Shown here: piece after piece, positions 8,617 through 18,600 of the stretch
Position numbering within the stretch: the first letter of the stretch is position 1
Layout of the letters: each line of letters opens with the position of its first letter
Origin: DYQY01 sp964643725
GTDB taxonomy: Bacteria > Margulisbacteria > Riflemargulisbacteria > GWF2-35-9 > DYQY01
NCBI GenBank assembly: GCA_964643725.1
Contig: CAZXTL010000013.1
Location: 1-47,696 of the forward strand
Length of the DNA stretch: 47,696 nucleotides
Direction of reading: 5' to 3'
Position numbers and translations under genes: made by a program
The notes under the pieces: generated by a model
Seen by the model: only the letters and a program-made list of their open reading frames with translations
Told to the model about the DNA's origin: nothing
Databases searched by the model: none

Positions 8617-8653
8617 TTTAAAAAGGATTTTAAAGAAGTAGTTTAAAGGAGGG
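8617..8653 (+). promoter_or_regulatory. Candidate CsrA-binding leader of flagellin 1
   Basis: A perfect 7-bp stem (TTTAAAA 8617-8623 with TTTTAAA 8628-8634) presents the loop AGGA. The GGA-containing Shine-Dalgarno AAAGGAGGG at 8645-8653 follows, with 23 bases between the two GGA motifs. This is the arrangement expected for a dual-site CsrA target. The stem is AU-only and so weak. The rest of the 221-base gap holds an imperfect palindrome around CCAAGCTTGG (8600-8609). The only sigma-28-like match (TAAA 8476, GCAGATAT 8492) has a spacer that is too short. Confidence 0.45.
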
Positions 8654-8661
8654 AGTTCTAA

Positions 8662-10239
8662 ATGAAAATTAATAATAATATTGCAGCATTGAATGCTTGG
8701 AGAAATTTAGGCATATCAGAAGCAGGGATGTCATCTTCGCTAGAGAAGTTATCATCAGGGTACAGAATCAATAGAGGGGCAGACGATCCTGCCGGTCTAT
8801 TGATTTCAGAGAAGTTAAGATCACAGATTACTGGATTAAATCAGGCTATTAGTAACGCAAACGATGCAGTATCAATGGTACAAACAGCAGAAGGAGCGTT
8901 AACAGAAATAAATACTATGTTAAATAGTATTAGAGGATTAGCAGTACACGCAGCAAATACATCAGCTAATGATGCTAGTTCTATTGAAGCAGACCAAACA
9001 GCGGTAGATAAAGCTATTGAGTCTATTCAAAGAATCGCCACAACAACCAAGTTTGCAGGAAAATTACTGCTTAATGGAAGCGCAACAGGAGCAACAATTA
9101 CAGCTAAGCCAGGAGCACTTGCTGCAGGCAACGATGGGGTAACGATTGGAATAAACAGTTCCTTGCCGTTAACTCTTGATGGTGTATCTGCATTATTAGG
9201 AGGGGCAGAAGCAGGAGACGTAAGCATAGCTGTAACATCGGCGGCAATAGCAGCAACAACAACCGCCGCAGCTAGTCTTGGTGCTGGGTATGTAACAATG
9301 GCATCTAACACAGCTACTACAACATTTGTTATTAGCGGAACAGTAGGAACAGTTTCTATTTCCATAGCCGCAGGTGCATCTATGGATGTGGGATCTATGG
9401 TAGCATTGATTAATGCTGGAGCAATCGGCGTAACTGCTTCTGCTACTGGTTCTGGAGGAATTTTAAAGTTAACAAACAGCACTGCAGGGGCTACAGGATT
9501 TACCGTAACAACTGCAGGTTCTGGGGCCGCAAGTTTAGCTACAGCGTTAGGAGTATCAGCTACTTTATCTGCTACTGGTTCAAACATTGTCGGACAATTA
9601 AAGTTCGGAACTAATGTTGTATCATTAGTTGGTGGTACGTCTAATGCTAGCGGTGGTGCAAGTTTTACTTCAGTTCAGACAGGTTGGACAGGATTAAGCT
9701 TAACCTTAGATGCTACTAGAGCAGCCAATACTACATTAGCACAACAGGCTACATTCCTTTTAGACAAGAACGGGGAACAGCTAAAGTTCTCTTTAACTCC
9801 TGATGCTGCTACTGCAGATATCATTACCTATGGTATTGCTAATTTGCAGATATCCAAGATAGGGATAACAACTTCTGATGGTATTTACAATGCAACTGGA
9901 GCGCATGCAGGTCTTAGTGCAATTACTTCTGGTGGGCTTTATAACTTAACTGATGATGCAGAAAAGGCAGTTGCGATTCTCGACCAAGCAGTGTCTGATG
10001 TATCTTCAGAAAGATCTAGATTAGGGTCATTCCAGAAGTTTACTTTGGAGTCAACTATTAACAATTTAGGGGTTACCAGAGAGAACTTAACTGCTTCAGA
10101 ATCTCGTATTAGAGACGTAGATATGGCAGCTGAAATGATGAATTTTACAAAGAACCAGATCTTAGTACAAGCTGGTACTGCGATGTTAGCTCAAGCTAAC
10201 CAAGTACCTTCATCAGTACTTAAATTACTACAAGGCTAA
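8662..10239 (+). CDS. fliC: Flagellin 1 (filament subunit)
   Basis: Major filament protein, exported by the flagellar type III system. The N-terminal D0/D1 region begins MKINNNIAALNAWRNLGISE and includes LEKLSSGYRINRGADDPAGL; the C-terminal D1/D0 region includes LTASESRIRDVDMAAEMMNF and ends in NQVPSSVLKLLQG. Residues of about 145-400 form an Ala/Thr/Ser/Gly-rich variable domain that would be surface-exposed and a likely target of O-glycosylation by the Maf protein at 25992-27998. At 525 residues it is a medium-long flagellin. A strong terminator follows. It is paralogous to the gene at 19202-20767 and shares long identical DNA stretches with it. Confidence 0.97.
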   Translation: MKINNNIAALNAWRNLGISEAGMSSSLEKLSSGYRINRGADDPAGLLISEKLRSQITGLNQAISNANDAVSMVQTAEGALTEINTMLNSIRGLAVHAANTSANDASSIEADQTAVDKAIESIQRIATTTKFAGKLLLNGSATGATITAKPGALAAGNDGVTIGINSSLPLTLDGVSALLGGAEAGDVSIAVTSAAIAATTTAAASLGAGYVTMASNTATTTFVISGTVGTVSISIAAGASMDVGSMVALINAGAIGVTASATGSGGILKLTNSTAGATGFTVTTAGSGAASLATALGVSATLSATGSNIVGQLKFGTNVVSLVGGTSNASGGASFTSVQTGWTGLSLTLDATRAANTTLAQQATFLLDKNGEQLKFSLTPDAATADIITYGIANLQISKIGITTSDGIYNATGAHAGLSAITSGGLYNLTDDAEKAVAILDQAVSDVSSERSRLGSFQKFTLESTINNLGVTRENLTASESRIRDVDMAAEMMNFTKNQILVQAGTAMLAQANQVPSSVLKLLQG

Positions 10240-10270
10240 TAGCCACTTTACAAACGTTGCTGGGGGAAGC

Positions 10271-10300
10271 TGGGGTATCCGAAAGGATACCCCATTTTAT
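10271..10300 (+). terminator. Rho-independent terminator after flagellin 1
   Basis: A perfect 10-bp stem TGGGGTATCC / GGATACCCCA closes a GAAA tetraloop, followed by TTTTAT. It lies about 30 bases after the flagellin stop and separates the flagellin transcript from efp. Confidence 0.9.
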
Positions 10301-10313
10301 ATTTTCATCCTCA

Positions 10314-10322
10314 TGATATAAT
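10314..10322 (+). promoter_or_regulatory. Extended -10 promoter element upstream of efp
   Basis: TGATATAAT is a perfect extended -10 box (TGnTATAAT), 31 bases before the efp start and directly after the terminator. No good -35 box is visible at the usual spacing, which is tolerated for extended -10 promoters. Confidence 0.5.
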
Positions 10323-10353
10323 ATGTTAATAGTTTATGGATTAGGAGATCACA

Positions 10354-10914
10354 ATGGTGATAAATGCTAAGGACTTAAAGCCAGGCAGGACTATAGAAAT
10401 GGATGGTAATTTATATAATGTAGTTGCATCTAGTCAAGCTAATAAGCTTATTGGCGGAGCTAGAATTAAAATTAAAATGAAGCATTTAATTACAGGGGAC
10501 ATTTCTGAGAAATTATTTAAACCTGGCGATGAAATAGATGATGCCAAGATAGAGATAAAAGAGATGCAGTTTTTATATAAAAGTGGGCGAGTCTATTCTT
10601 TTATGGACAACGAAACACTTGAGCAGATTGATGTTTCTGCTAATATTTTAGGGAATGCTGTTAATTTTTTAAAGGATGGCATGGATGTTGAGTTGAAGAC
10701 AGCTAATAGTAAGGTTATTGGGGCAGAACTTCCTCCAACAGTGTTATTAGAGGTTACGTTTTTAGAGCCTGGAGTTAAAGGTGCTATAGTAAACGATGTG
10801 CCAAAACCTGCGATATTAGAAACAGGACTGGAAGTACTTGTTCCAGTTTTTGTTAATCAAGGCGATTTTGTTTTGATTGATACAAGTACAAATGAATATT
10901 TGGAAATAGCATAA
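10354..10914 (+). CDS. efp: Translation elongation factor P with an atypical tip loop
   Basis: EF-P binds stalled ribosomes and relieves arrest at proline runs. The 186-residue protein has all three domains: the KOW-like domain I (MVINAKDLKPGRTIEMDGNL), the OB domain II, and domain III ending GDFVLIDTSTNEYLEIA. The domain I loop that normally reads PGKGGAF, whose tip Lys (or Arg) is modified and reaches the peptidyl-transferase centre, here reads NKLIGGAR (residues 30-37). Aligned on GGA, the tip residue would be Ile33 instead of Lys34. Lys31 is near and might substitute if the loop is shifted. It is followed after 15 bases by accB, a frequent efp neighbour. Confidence 0.93.
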   Translation: MVINAKDLKPGRTIEMDGNLYNVVASSQANKLIGGARIKIKMKHLITGDISEKLFKPGDEIDDAKIEIKEMQFLYKSGRVYSFMDNETLEQIDVSANILGNAVNFLKDGMDVELKTANSKVIGAELPPTVLLEVTFLEPGVKGAIVNDVPKPAILETGLEVLVPVFVNQGDFVLIDTSTNEYLEIA

Positions 10915-10929
10915 TCTAAGGAGAGAAAA

Positions 10930-11403
10930 ATGAACTTAAAGGATATAGAAAAACTTATTAAATTAGTAGAGGATTCTGGACTTAGCAAACTTAGTGTTGA
11001 GGAAGAAGGAGTTAAAATAGAACTTATAAAGGAGACACAAGAAGTAGCGACATATCATTCAGCGCCAGTTGTTCATCAAATGGCTGTTTCTCAGGCAAAA
11101 GTTTCTCAAGTAACTACTGCCTCTGTAGTGGAAGATATTGCTGCAACATCTGAAGTTGGGGTTGAGCAGTTTTTGTCGCCAATGGTTGGCACTTTTTATG
11201 CTGCGCCATCACCTGATTCTGCACCTTTTGTTAAAGTCGGAGATAAAATAAAAAAAGGCCAATCGCTTTGTATTCTTGAAGCTATGAAGCTTTTTAATGA
11301 AATAGAAGCAGATTATAATGGAACAATTCTAGAAATACTTGCAAACACTCATGATGCTGTTGAATTTGGACAACCTTTATTTAAGATAAAAAAGGATGCC
11401 TGA
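10930..11403 (+). CDS. accB: Acetyl-CoA carboxylase biotin carboxyl carrier protein
   Basis: AccB carries the biotin that shuttles carboxyl groups in the first step of fatty-acid synthesis. The 157-residue product has the usual N-terminal helical part (LKDIEKLIKLVEDSGLSKLS), a linker, and the biotinyl domain with VEQFLSPMVGTFYAAPSPDS and EAMKLFNEIEADYNG. Lys120 in EAMKL is the biotinylation site. GGAGAGAAAA precedes the ATG. The expected partner accC does not follow; instead recJ starts within the last 8 bases of accB. Confidence 0.96.
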   Translation: MNLKDIEKLIKLVEDSGLSKLSVEEEGVKIELIKETQEVATYHSAPVVHQMAVSQAKVSQVTTASVVEDIAATSEVGVEQFLSPMVGTFYAAPSPDSAPFVKVGDKIKKGQSLCILEAMKLFNEIEADYNGTILEILANTHDAVEFGQPLFKIKKDA

Positions 11404-13138
11404 TCTTTACAAGCACAAATGGATAGATAATAGTAAAAACCAAAGCTTAGTTCCAGAGCTAAGCGAGCTACTTAATGTTGACCAGATTTTAGTTCAGATA
11501 ATTCTGAATAGAGGTTTTGTTACTAAAGAACAAATAGAAGGGTTTTTATATCCGTCGATTCAGCAAGTAACTCAAGAATTTTGCCCCAAGAATATAGAAA
11601 AGGCTACAGCAAGAGTTATTTCTGCGATTAATAATAAAGAGAAGATATGCGTTTTCGGTGACTATGATGCCGATGGCGTCACGGGCACAGTATTACTTGT
11701 AGATGCTCTAAGGCAATTAGGTGGCGAAGTTAGTTATTATGTTCCTTTAAGATATACAGAAGGATACGGAATGAATCTTTCTGCTGTAAGGTTGCTTCAT
11801 GAGCAAGGGATACAGCTAATCGTCACGGTTGATTGTGGCATAAGTAATTATGATGAGATAGTTTTGGCAAAAGAACTGGGCATAGATGTTGTGGTTACAG
11901 ACCACCATACTCCACCAGTTAAGCTTCCACCAGCGGTAGCTTTAATTAACCCAAAACTAGAACATAAAGACGATAACACCTTTCTAGCCGGAGTAGGTGT
12001 AGCTTATAAGTTTTTAGATAAACTTTTTCTAAAATTTCAGAATAATAGTTTAATGATGAGCAAAAAATATATCGAGCTTGTCGCTATTGGAACAATAACA
12101 GACGTTGTTCCTCTTTTAGGTGAGAATAGAGTGTTTGTAACTGAAGGTCTTAAGAAATTAAATGGACAAAAGTCATTAGGGTTACAGTATTTATTAGAGA
12201 AGATGGGATTTCAAAGTAAGGTGGATTCCTTTACTATTGGGTTTGGTATAGGCCCAAGGTTAAACGCTGCAGGACGGTTGGACTCAGCTAAAGTAGCCAT
12301 AGATCTATTAAAGACTAAAAGTAAGGTAGAGGCTAAGGCCTTGTCTGAGGAATTGCATCAGTTAAATGAAAGAAGAAAAATAGAGGGTAATGCTATTCAC
12401 TCACAGTCAGTCGCCATGGTAGAGAAGGATCATTCTTTGCTTAACAATAAGGTGCTTGTTCTTTCTTCTGATAAATGGGAAGCAGGCGTCATTGGGATTG
12501 TTTCTTCTCAGCTTGCCAAGAAATATGAGCGTCCAGTGGTGCTTATTTCTGTAAAGGGAGAAGTAGCAAGAGGTTCGATTAGGAGTTTTGCTAATGTCGA
12601 TATTTTCAATGCGCTGGATGGATGTAAGGAGTATTTGCTTAATTTTGGTGGACACAAAGAAGCGGCAGGGTTTGAGATAGCTAAAGAAAATATAGCTGAT
12701 TTCAAAAGTAAATATATTGCTATATTAGATTCTCAGCTGTCAGAACAAGACCTTAAGTCTGAGATTCTTATTGATAAGGAGCTTACTGTTGATCAGATAA
12801 ATGTTGAAATGATAGACGCCTTAAAGGTTCTAGAACCATATGGCGAGGCAAACAGGGAACCGATTTTTATTACTAAGGGGCTCAGTCCTGTTGACTATGG
12901 GTGTGTTGGTAAGGATAAGGCACATTTAAGAGTTTTATTTGAAAAGATTGATTCTGTTTCTATGGACGATTATCAGACCCATGAGCTTTCTGCTATAGGG
13001 TTTAATATGAGCGAATATAAGCAAATTCTGGATAATAACACAGTTTTTGACGTCGTTTATAACCTTGTTGTTAATGATTATTATGGTAAAACAGAGCCAC
13101 AATTGAGGATTTTAGATATTAGACCAAGCCAAGAGTAG
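11396..13138 (+). CDS. recJ: Single-strand DNA 5'-3' exonuclease RecJ
   Basis: RecJ degrades single-stranded DNA 5' to 3' in recombination and mismatch repair. At 580 residues it has the family length. The DHH-phosphoesterase motifs are present: GDYDADGVTG (DYDADG at 89-94), VDCGIS, TDHHTPP (DHH at 169-171), the INPK segment, and the DHHA1 region with GFGIGPRLNAAGRLDSA and LNFGGHKEAAGFEI. The start overlaps accB by 8 bases and is directly preceded by an A/G-rich run, so coupled translation is likely. The addB-like gene follows after 3 bases, giving a recombination-repair trio. Confidence 0.96.
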   Translation: MPDLYKHKWIDNSKNQSLVPELSELLNVDQILVQIILNRGFVTKEQIEGFLYPSIQQVTQEFCPKNIEKATARVISAINNKEKICVFGDYDADGVTGTVLLVDALRQLGGEVSYYVPLRYTEGYGMNLSAVRLLHEQGIQLIVTVDCGISNYDEIVLAKELGIDVVVTDHHTPPVKLPPAVALINPKLEHKDDNTFLAGVGVAYKFLDKLFLKFQNNSLMMSKKYIELVAIGTITDVVPLLGENRVFVTEGLKKLNGQKSLGLQYLLEKMGFQSKVDSFTIGFGIGPRLNAAGRLDSAKVAIDLLKTKSKVEAKALSEELHQLNERRKIEGNAIHSQSVAMVEKDHSLLNNKVLVLSSDKWEAGVIGIVSSQLAKKYERPVVLISVKGEVARGSIRSFANVDIFNALDGCKEYLLNFGGHKEAAGFEIAKENIADFKSKYIAILDSQLSEQDLKSEILIDKELTVDQINVEMIDALKVLEPYGEANREPIFITKGLSPVDYGCVGKDKAHLRVLFEKIDSVSMDDYQTHELSAIGFNMSEYKQILDNNTVFDVVYNLVVNDYYGKTEPQLRILDIRPSQE

Positions 13139-13141
13139 GCA

Positions 13142-15697
13142 ATGAATACTAAAGAGCTAATAGAACCTTATTTGCAGAAACCGACTATTTTAGTTTTCGA
13201 GGATGAGCAGGTTAAGAAGAGTTTTATTCGTAGTCTACAAGATAAGTTTAGTTTTCATGCGATTAAATACATCACATTTGAAGAGCTTAAGCAGTTTATA
13301 TATTTACAAGATACTCCCGTTCTAAAGGGAGAGAAAAGAGTTGTTGCTTTAGATAATGCGTTGTCATCAGAAATCAAAAAGTTTTTTAATTTACATGATT
13401 ATTTAGATGTAAGTGTTTTCTCGAGTAAATTTTTTGATTTCTTTGAGATATTACAAGAAGCAAGCAGTTTGGATTTGCCTGATAGCTTTTTTGAGTCCAC
13501 TGCAGATAGCGAAAATCAGTTGAGTTGGCAAATAACAAGTAATCATCAACTTGTTTTGGCAAAGAAACAATATTTGGAATTTATAAATAAAGCCGGATAC
13601 GTTGATGAAATATTTATTGATTCACAAGCAATTAATATGAGTGCGTTCCTTGATTATGAGCAATTTGTTTTTGTAGGAGTCAATCGCCTTAGTAAAAGAG
13701 AGCAATTTATTGTTGAGAGACTTCGTGAGGAGAAATTGGTTTTTGAGGTTGATTCTGGTGAGGGCTTATCGTTTAAGAATAATAATCTACAGGAGCTTAC
13801 AATAAATAGGTGTTCAGATAGTTTTGGACAGTTAGTGCATTGTGCAAGTAACGCTGACAGAGATTCTTTTGATGTAATAGTTGATCTTGCTAATGATTCA
13901 ATTAGTTATGCTGAGTTGTTTGATTTAGAAATGTTTGAGTTAAAATATTGTGCATATTTTCCTTCTTCAAGAGTTTTTTCGGTATTAAAGAATTTAGAGC
14001 TGTTAGTTGGAAGTTGGGCAGGAAATAAAATAGACGGTTTTAGGCTTGAGGAAGCGTGCAGTAATGATGATTTTTGTAGGTATTATCAGATAAGCAAAGA
14101 AGATATAAATAATTTAAGGGAAAGCCTTAATAATAATAAGATATTTTTCCCATTGTTTAAGTTTTCTATTAAAAAGCTTGAAGCAGATATGGTTAAAATT
14201 AATGCACTAACCAACGTAGATGCCCTAGTTGAATTTATTCAAGGACTTGATTTATCTAGATTGTTAGAAAGTTCTTTTGATACAGTCTTAGATAAACTTT
14301 TTGGACAGTTATTTAGTTTACAAAAAGCATTTAATTCAACAGTAAGTGTTAAAAAGTCGCTCAAAGGAATTGAGTGGCTAAAGCTTGTATTGAAAAGGTG
14401 TGAGCATCTTAAGTTAGAGTATGTATCACAAAAAGGACAGGATAAAAAACTAAGAATAGTTGACTGGACAAAGTCATGGTTTCTTGAAAATAAACGAATA
14501 ATTCTTTTAAATGCTAATGAAAATGTTCTATCTGGATTGAAACATAAGCCATTTTTGTTTACGGAAAAACAGTTAAAAGCACTAGGTGCAGTAACTAGGG
14601 ACGAGCGTAACAAAATTCAGCATGATAGATTTATACAGTTGTGCCTAAGAAACAAGCAAGTAAGAATCTATAGCATTGAAAGTGCTAGTGAAGGCAAGCA
14701 AACTAGTTCCTTTGTTGAAGAACTTGTGATGGAGTTGCCTGCTGATAAGGTTACATCGGAATTGGTAATTGGAGATAATTATTATGGTGCATATTTAGCA
14801 AAAATTGTTTCTGATAATCACTTGGATAGGAAAGACAATTCTAATGAACTGATTGATGTTACAGCAGAGGACATTGGTGAAGCCATTGTGCTTAGTCCAA
14901 CATCTTTTGATAGTCTTAAAGCTTGTCCTTTAAAGTATTATTTAGATAAGGTAGTTAGTGTGCAGAGACGCAAATTAGAAGAAAGCATAGATATAAAAGA
15001 TAATGTGTTGGGAAATGTAGTTCATGATGTGTTTGAAGAAGTTTGTGTGGTGGTGAAGCGTTACATAGGCCAGGACATTTCGTACGCTACAGTAATTGAT
15101 AGTATTGATGTAGCTGGGATAATAAGTACTATTTTCCTAAAAAGCGTAGATATGTTGCCTGAAGTATATCGGCAGAATTATGCCGAGCAAGTCATAGCTC
15201 CTGTGCTAGTTGATTCTATTAGAGATTTTTTTATTCGCACCTGTGGCTCGAAGTTTGAGCTTAAAGATATTGTCAAATTTTATATTGAAGATGAGGGCAT
15301 GGATAAGAACGACAAACTGCAAATAGGAACAGTTAACCTCGAGGGACAAGCTATACCTATTAAGATATTTGGAAGGGCTGATTTGAGGCTAGAACTAAAA
15401 GATGGCAGGGTTTATGTTTTTGACTTTAAAACAGGTTCAACCATGAATGATGAACAATTGAGTTTTTATAGTGAATATTATTATGAAGGCAGAGAAGGTG
15501 GAGAGGAAGTTAAACCACATTTATACTTTTATCAGGTTTTTGATAAACAAGAAAAATTAGCAACAAAACTTGATATTAAATCAAAGATCCAAGAAGTGGT
15601 ATCCGCTGTTATAGAAAAGAAAGAATATGATTTTGCAGCAACTACTAATGCTTGCAGATATTGTGAGAATGAAGGGATTTGTAGAAAGAATGGATAG
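13142..15697 (+). CDS. addB: AddB-like PD-(D/E)XK nuclease with Fe-S cluster
   Basis: Likely AddB-type subunit of a double-strand-break resection enzyme. The N-terminal 590 residues are helicase-like in length, but I see no Walker A motif, so it is probably an inactive helicase scaffold. The C-terminal RecB-family nuclease has His628 (GNVVHDVF), Asp747 (GRADLRL) and Asp761-x-Lys763 (FDFKTG). Four cysteines, Cys595 (LKACPLKYYL) and Cys838, Cys841, Cys847 (CRYCENEGIC), match the spacing of the AddB 4Fe-4S staple. At 851 residues it is shorter than Bacillus AddB (about 1160). The downstream addA overlaps it by 8 bases. Confidence 0.85.
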   Translation: MNTKELIEPYLQKPTILVFEDEQVKKSFIRSLQDKFSFHAIKYITFEELKQFIYLQDTPVLKGEKRVVALDNALSSEIKKFFNLHDYLDVSVFSSKFFDFFEILQEASSLDLPDSFFESTADSENQLSWQITSNHQLVLAKKQYLEFINKAGYVDEIFIDSQAINMSAFLDYEQFVFVGVNRLSKREQFIVERLREEKLVFEVDSGEGLSFKNNNLQELTINRCSDSFGQLVHCASNADRDSFDVIVDLANDSISYAELFDLEMFELKYCAYFPSSRVFSVLKNLELLVGSWAGNKIDGFRLEEACSNDDFCRYYQISKEDINNLRESLNNNKIFFPLFKFSIKKLEADMVKINALTNVDALVEFIQGLDLSRLLESSFDTVLDKLFGQLFSLQKAFNSTVSVKKSLKGIEWLKLVLKRCEHLKLEYVSQKGQDKKLRIVDWTKSWFLENKRIILLNANENVLSGLKHKPFLFTEKQLKALGAVTRDERNKIQHDRFIQLCLRNKQVRIYSIESASEGKQTSSFVEELVMELPADKVTSELVIGDNYYGAYLAKIVSDNHLDRKDNSNELIDVTAEDIGEAIVLSPTSFDSLKACPLKYYLDKVVSVQRRKLEESIDIKDNVLGNVVHDVFEEVCVVVKRYIGQDISYATVIDSIDVAGIISTIFLKSVDMLPEVYRQNYAEQVIAPVLVDSIRDFFIRTCGSKFELKDIVKFYIEDEGMDKNDKLQIGTVNLEGQAIPIKIFGRADLRLELKDGRVYVFDFKTGSTMNDEQLSFYSEYYYEGREGGEEVKPHLYFYQVFDKQEKLATKLDIKSKIQEVVSAVIEKKEYDFAATTNACRYCENEGICRKNG

Positions 15698-18600
15698 GTC
15701 TAAAGTTATTAGGGCAAGTGCTGGAACAGGCAAGACATATCGTCTATCTATAGAAATATTAGTGCTACTCTTCTCTGGAGTGGAGGTAGGCGAAGTATTT
15801 TCTATTACTTTTACAAGGAAGGCTGCAGCTGAGATTAGAGATAGAGTGATAGAGCAGTTATCTCAGCTTCTAGCACATTTGAAGGGTGAAAATGATGACG
15901 CTTCTGTTCTTGAGGCACTGAGGATAAAGGGCTGTGTTGTGGACTTACAAAAAGTTGAGGGAATAAGAGCAACACTGCTGACGAACAAAAAGGATTTTCA
16001 GGTAATGACAATAGATGCATTTATAAACTCTGTATTTTCAGGGCTTATTGCTCCATATCTACAGATAGAAGATTTTAATTTAATTCATGATGAATTAAAC
16101 GAAGAGATTATTGATGAGGTTTTAGTAAATATTTTAAGAGATAAGCAAAAGAAAAAAAGTCTTAATGTTCTAATAAAGTTGAATAAGAAATTAAAGAATC
16201 TATCGCGGTACAAAAAGTTTATTAGGTTTGTTTCAATGCAAAGGTTTGTGTTAGAGAAAATACCGACAATCAAGCAATGCGACAATGTTTCTGTTTCAGT
16301 ACTTAAAAGTAGCCTGGATGAAATGGTTAATCTTATTATCCAGACAAGCGGAAGTTATGTTGAGGTTGTGAATAAGAATTGTTTCCAAAATTATCAGCCA
16401 TCGCTGAGCGAGAAAGATTTTTTAAGTAAAGTTAGAGCAGAGTATATTGAAATGTTAGGGTTAAGTAATTTCTGGAGTAAAGTTAAATTAAAGGAAATAA
16501 ATGAAGACCTAACAGAGATGTATTCAGGGTTTAAGGATAAATTAGCATCCTATATTTTTCAAAAAAGAATAGTCCCTTTGATGTCAGAGCTACAGGAGTT
16601 ATTGAAGGTAATTTTGGGAACGTATGATGAGATTAAGCTCCGCAAGAAAAACTTTACCTATCAGGATATAGCGTATTTTACATATAAATATCTCTATGAT
16701 GATGAGATGTCACTTATTAATTTAGAGCTGGGAGAAGTGTTGAATATTTTCTACGAAGCACTTTCGTCAAAAGTGAAATACTTGTTAATAGATGAGTTTC
16801 AAGACACTAGTATTATTCAGTGGAATATCTTATTTCCTTTGATTAAAGAGATTGCTTCAGGTTCAGAGTTATCTGGAGGTGTCATTTGTGTCGGAGATGA
16901 CAAGCAGGCTATCTATGGCTGGAGAGGTGGCGAGAAGGATTTGCTTAATAATCTAGAAACAATTTTAGAGGTTCAGGATGCTGAAGTATTGCAGAAATCA
17001 TATCGTAGTTCGCAAGCAGTCATGTCTTTTGTAAATGAGATGTTTCTAAGTATTACGGATAGTACGTCGGTAGAAGGAATGCCTATATGGCAATATGAAC
17101 GAGTAGCTTGTCATAAACAAGATGAAGGATATGTAGAAGTAAGAGTTAGCAGAAAGCAAACAGGAGAATATGAGCTAGAACAAGAGATTGATAATATTGT
17201 GGATAGGTTTGCTGGTTTGCTTGATAAGGGGGAATTATACTCGAAGGGAACTGCAATAATATTAAGAACAAGTAAGGAGATGGAGCTAGCAGCCGTTGCT
17301 TTAAAGAAGAAAGGGATTCCTTTTGTGCTTGAAAGCTCTTCATCTATTTTGGACCATAAAGCAGTAAAGCCTATTTTGTATTTATTGAAGTATATCTCAA
17401 CAGGGCAGATGCCGTTGTTGCTTGATTTTATCAGATCAGATTATTTGGGATATTCATTAAAAGATACTGCCCCATTACTTAAGTCACTAAAAATTGGTGA
17501 TGACCTAACTAAATTAAGTCCAATATCTGAGATGTTAGATTTTATTAATCAGTTGCCAGTGAAAGAGCCACTCGAACAAATTGTCTTGCGTATTCTGATG
17601 TATTTCCAGGCGGGAGAGTTGTTTTCACAGCTTCATGATCAGAAAAATATCAGAAGATTTTTAGAAATCATTAGAGACTTTCAACTGACACAAGGAAACA
17701 AACAAAGCATTGCAGATTTGCTTCGATACTTTGACCAAAGAAAAAAGACAGATACCTTTAGGCAAGTTGGGCTAGAGTCAAGCAATTCCGTTCAGATTAT
17801 GACTATTCATAAATCTAAGGGTATGGAGTTTGATAATGTATTTTATTTGCTTAACATGGCAGCCAAAGAGCCACCACAAGATGATTATTCGCTCTATTCA
17901 GCGTTTAGTCAGAACTTTAATGACGTAGTCGAGGGGGTGGTCATTGCGCCCGAGGATAAGGTGGTAATCGAAAATCACGTTAGCAAGAAGTATTTATATG
18001 CCATGCAAAACAATAAAGAATTTTTAGAGGAGATTAACAATCTGTACGTTGCACTTACCAGAGCCAAACAGAATCTATTTCTTAGCTGTATGGTTGGTAA
18101 AAAATATAAAGATATAGACAAGCAAAAAGAGTTTACTGGTTCAAAAAAAGATAACCAATATTTCCTTATCAAAGAAGCAATAATAAATGTTTGTGCTTGT
18201 CACGGCAGGAATATTGCTAGCATATCAGAGTTAGAGGATAAGCCATTAGTGATTGGGGCGCTAGTCCCCCCTCAGTCCGCCTCAGGCGGACAGCTCCCCG
18301 ATTCGGGGAGCCAAACTAGCCTTCCCGATTCGGGAAGGTGGCAGGCAAAGCCTGACGGAAGGGTAGTAGTTCAAGGTATCTCTCTTATAAAAATATTCGA
18401 ATCTAGTGCAAATGAGTTTGATAAGAAAATTGTTTACGCAAACGCAACATATATTGCTAAGCAATTTGATGGGTCAATGGTTCATGAGTATTTGTCTTAC
18501 ATAATGCATAACAAAAAGTCAGAGCATGCATTGGCGCGCAAGGTACTATATCAAAAGTATGGAGATTATTTTTCTGCTAAGGATATTGATGAAGTATGTC

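Noticed and set aside
9027..9587. 186-codon minus-strand open frame opposite flagellin 1
   Set aside because: Ala/Pro/Val-rich composition is the mirror of the flagellin's Ala/Thr-rich centre; a similar shadow lies opposite flagellin 2 at 19567-20214.
15627..15689. Longer N-terminus for addA
   Set aside because: The added 21 residues are the out-of-frame reading of the addB Fe-S cluster codons; family members begin just before Walker A.
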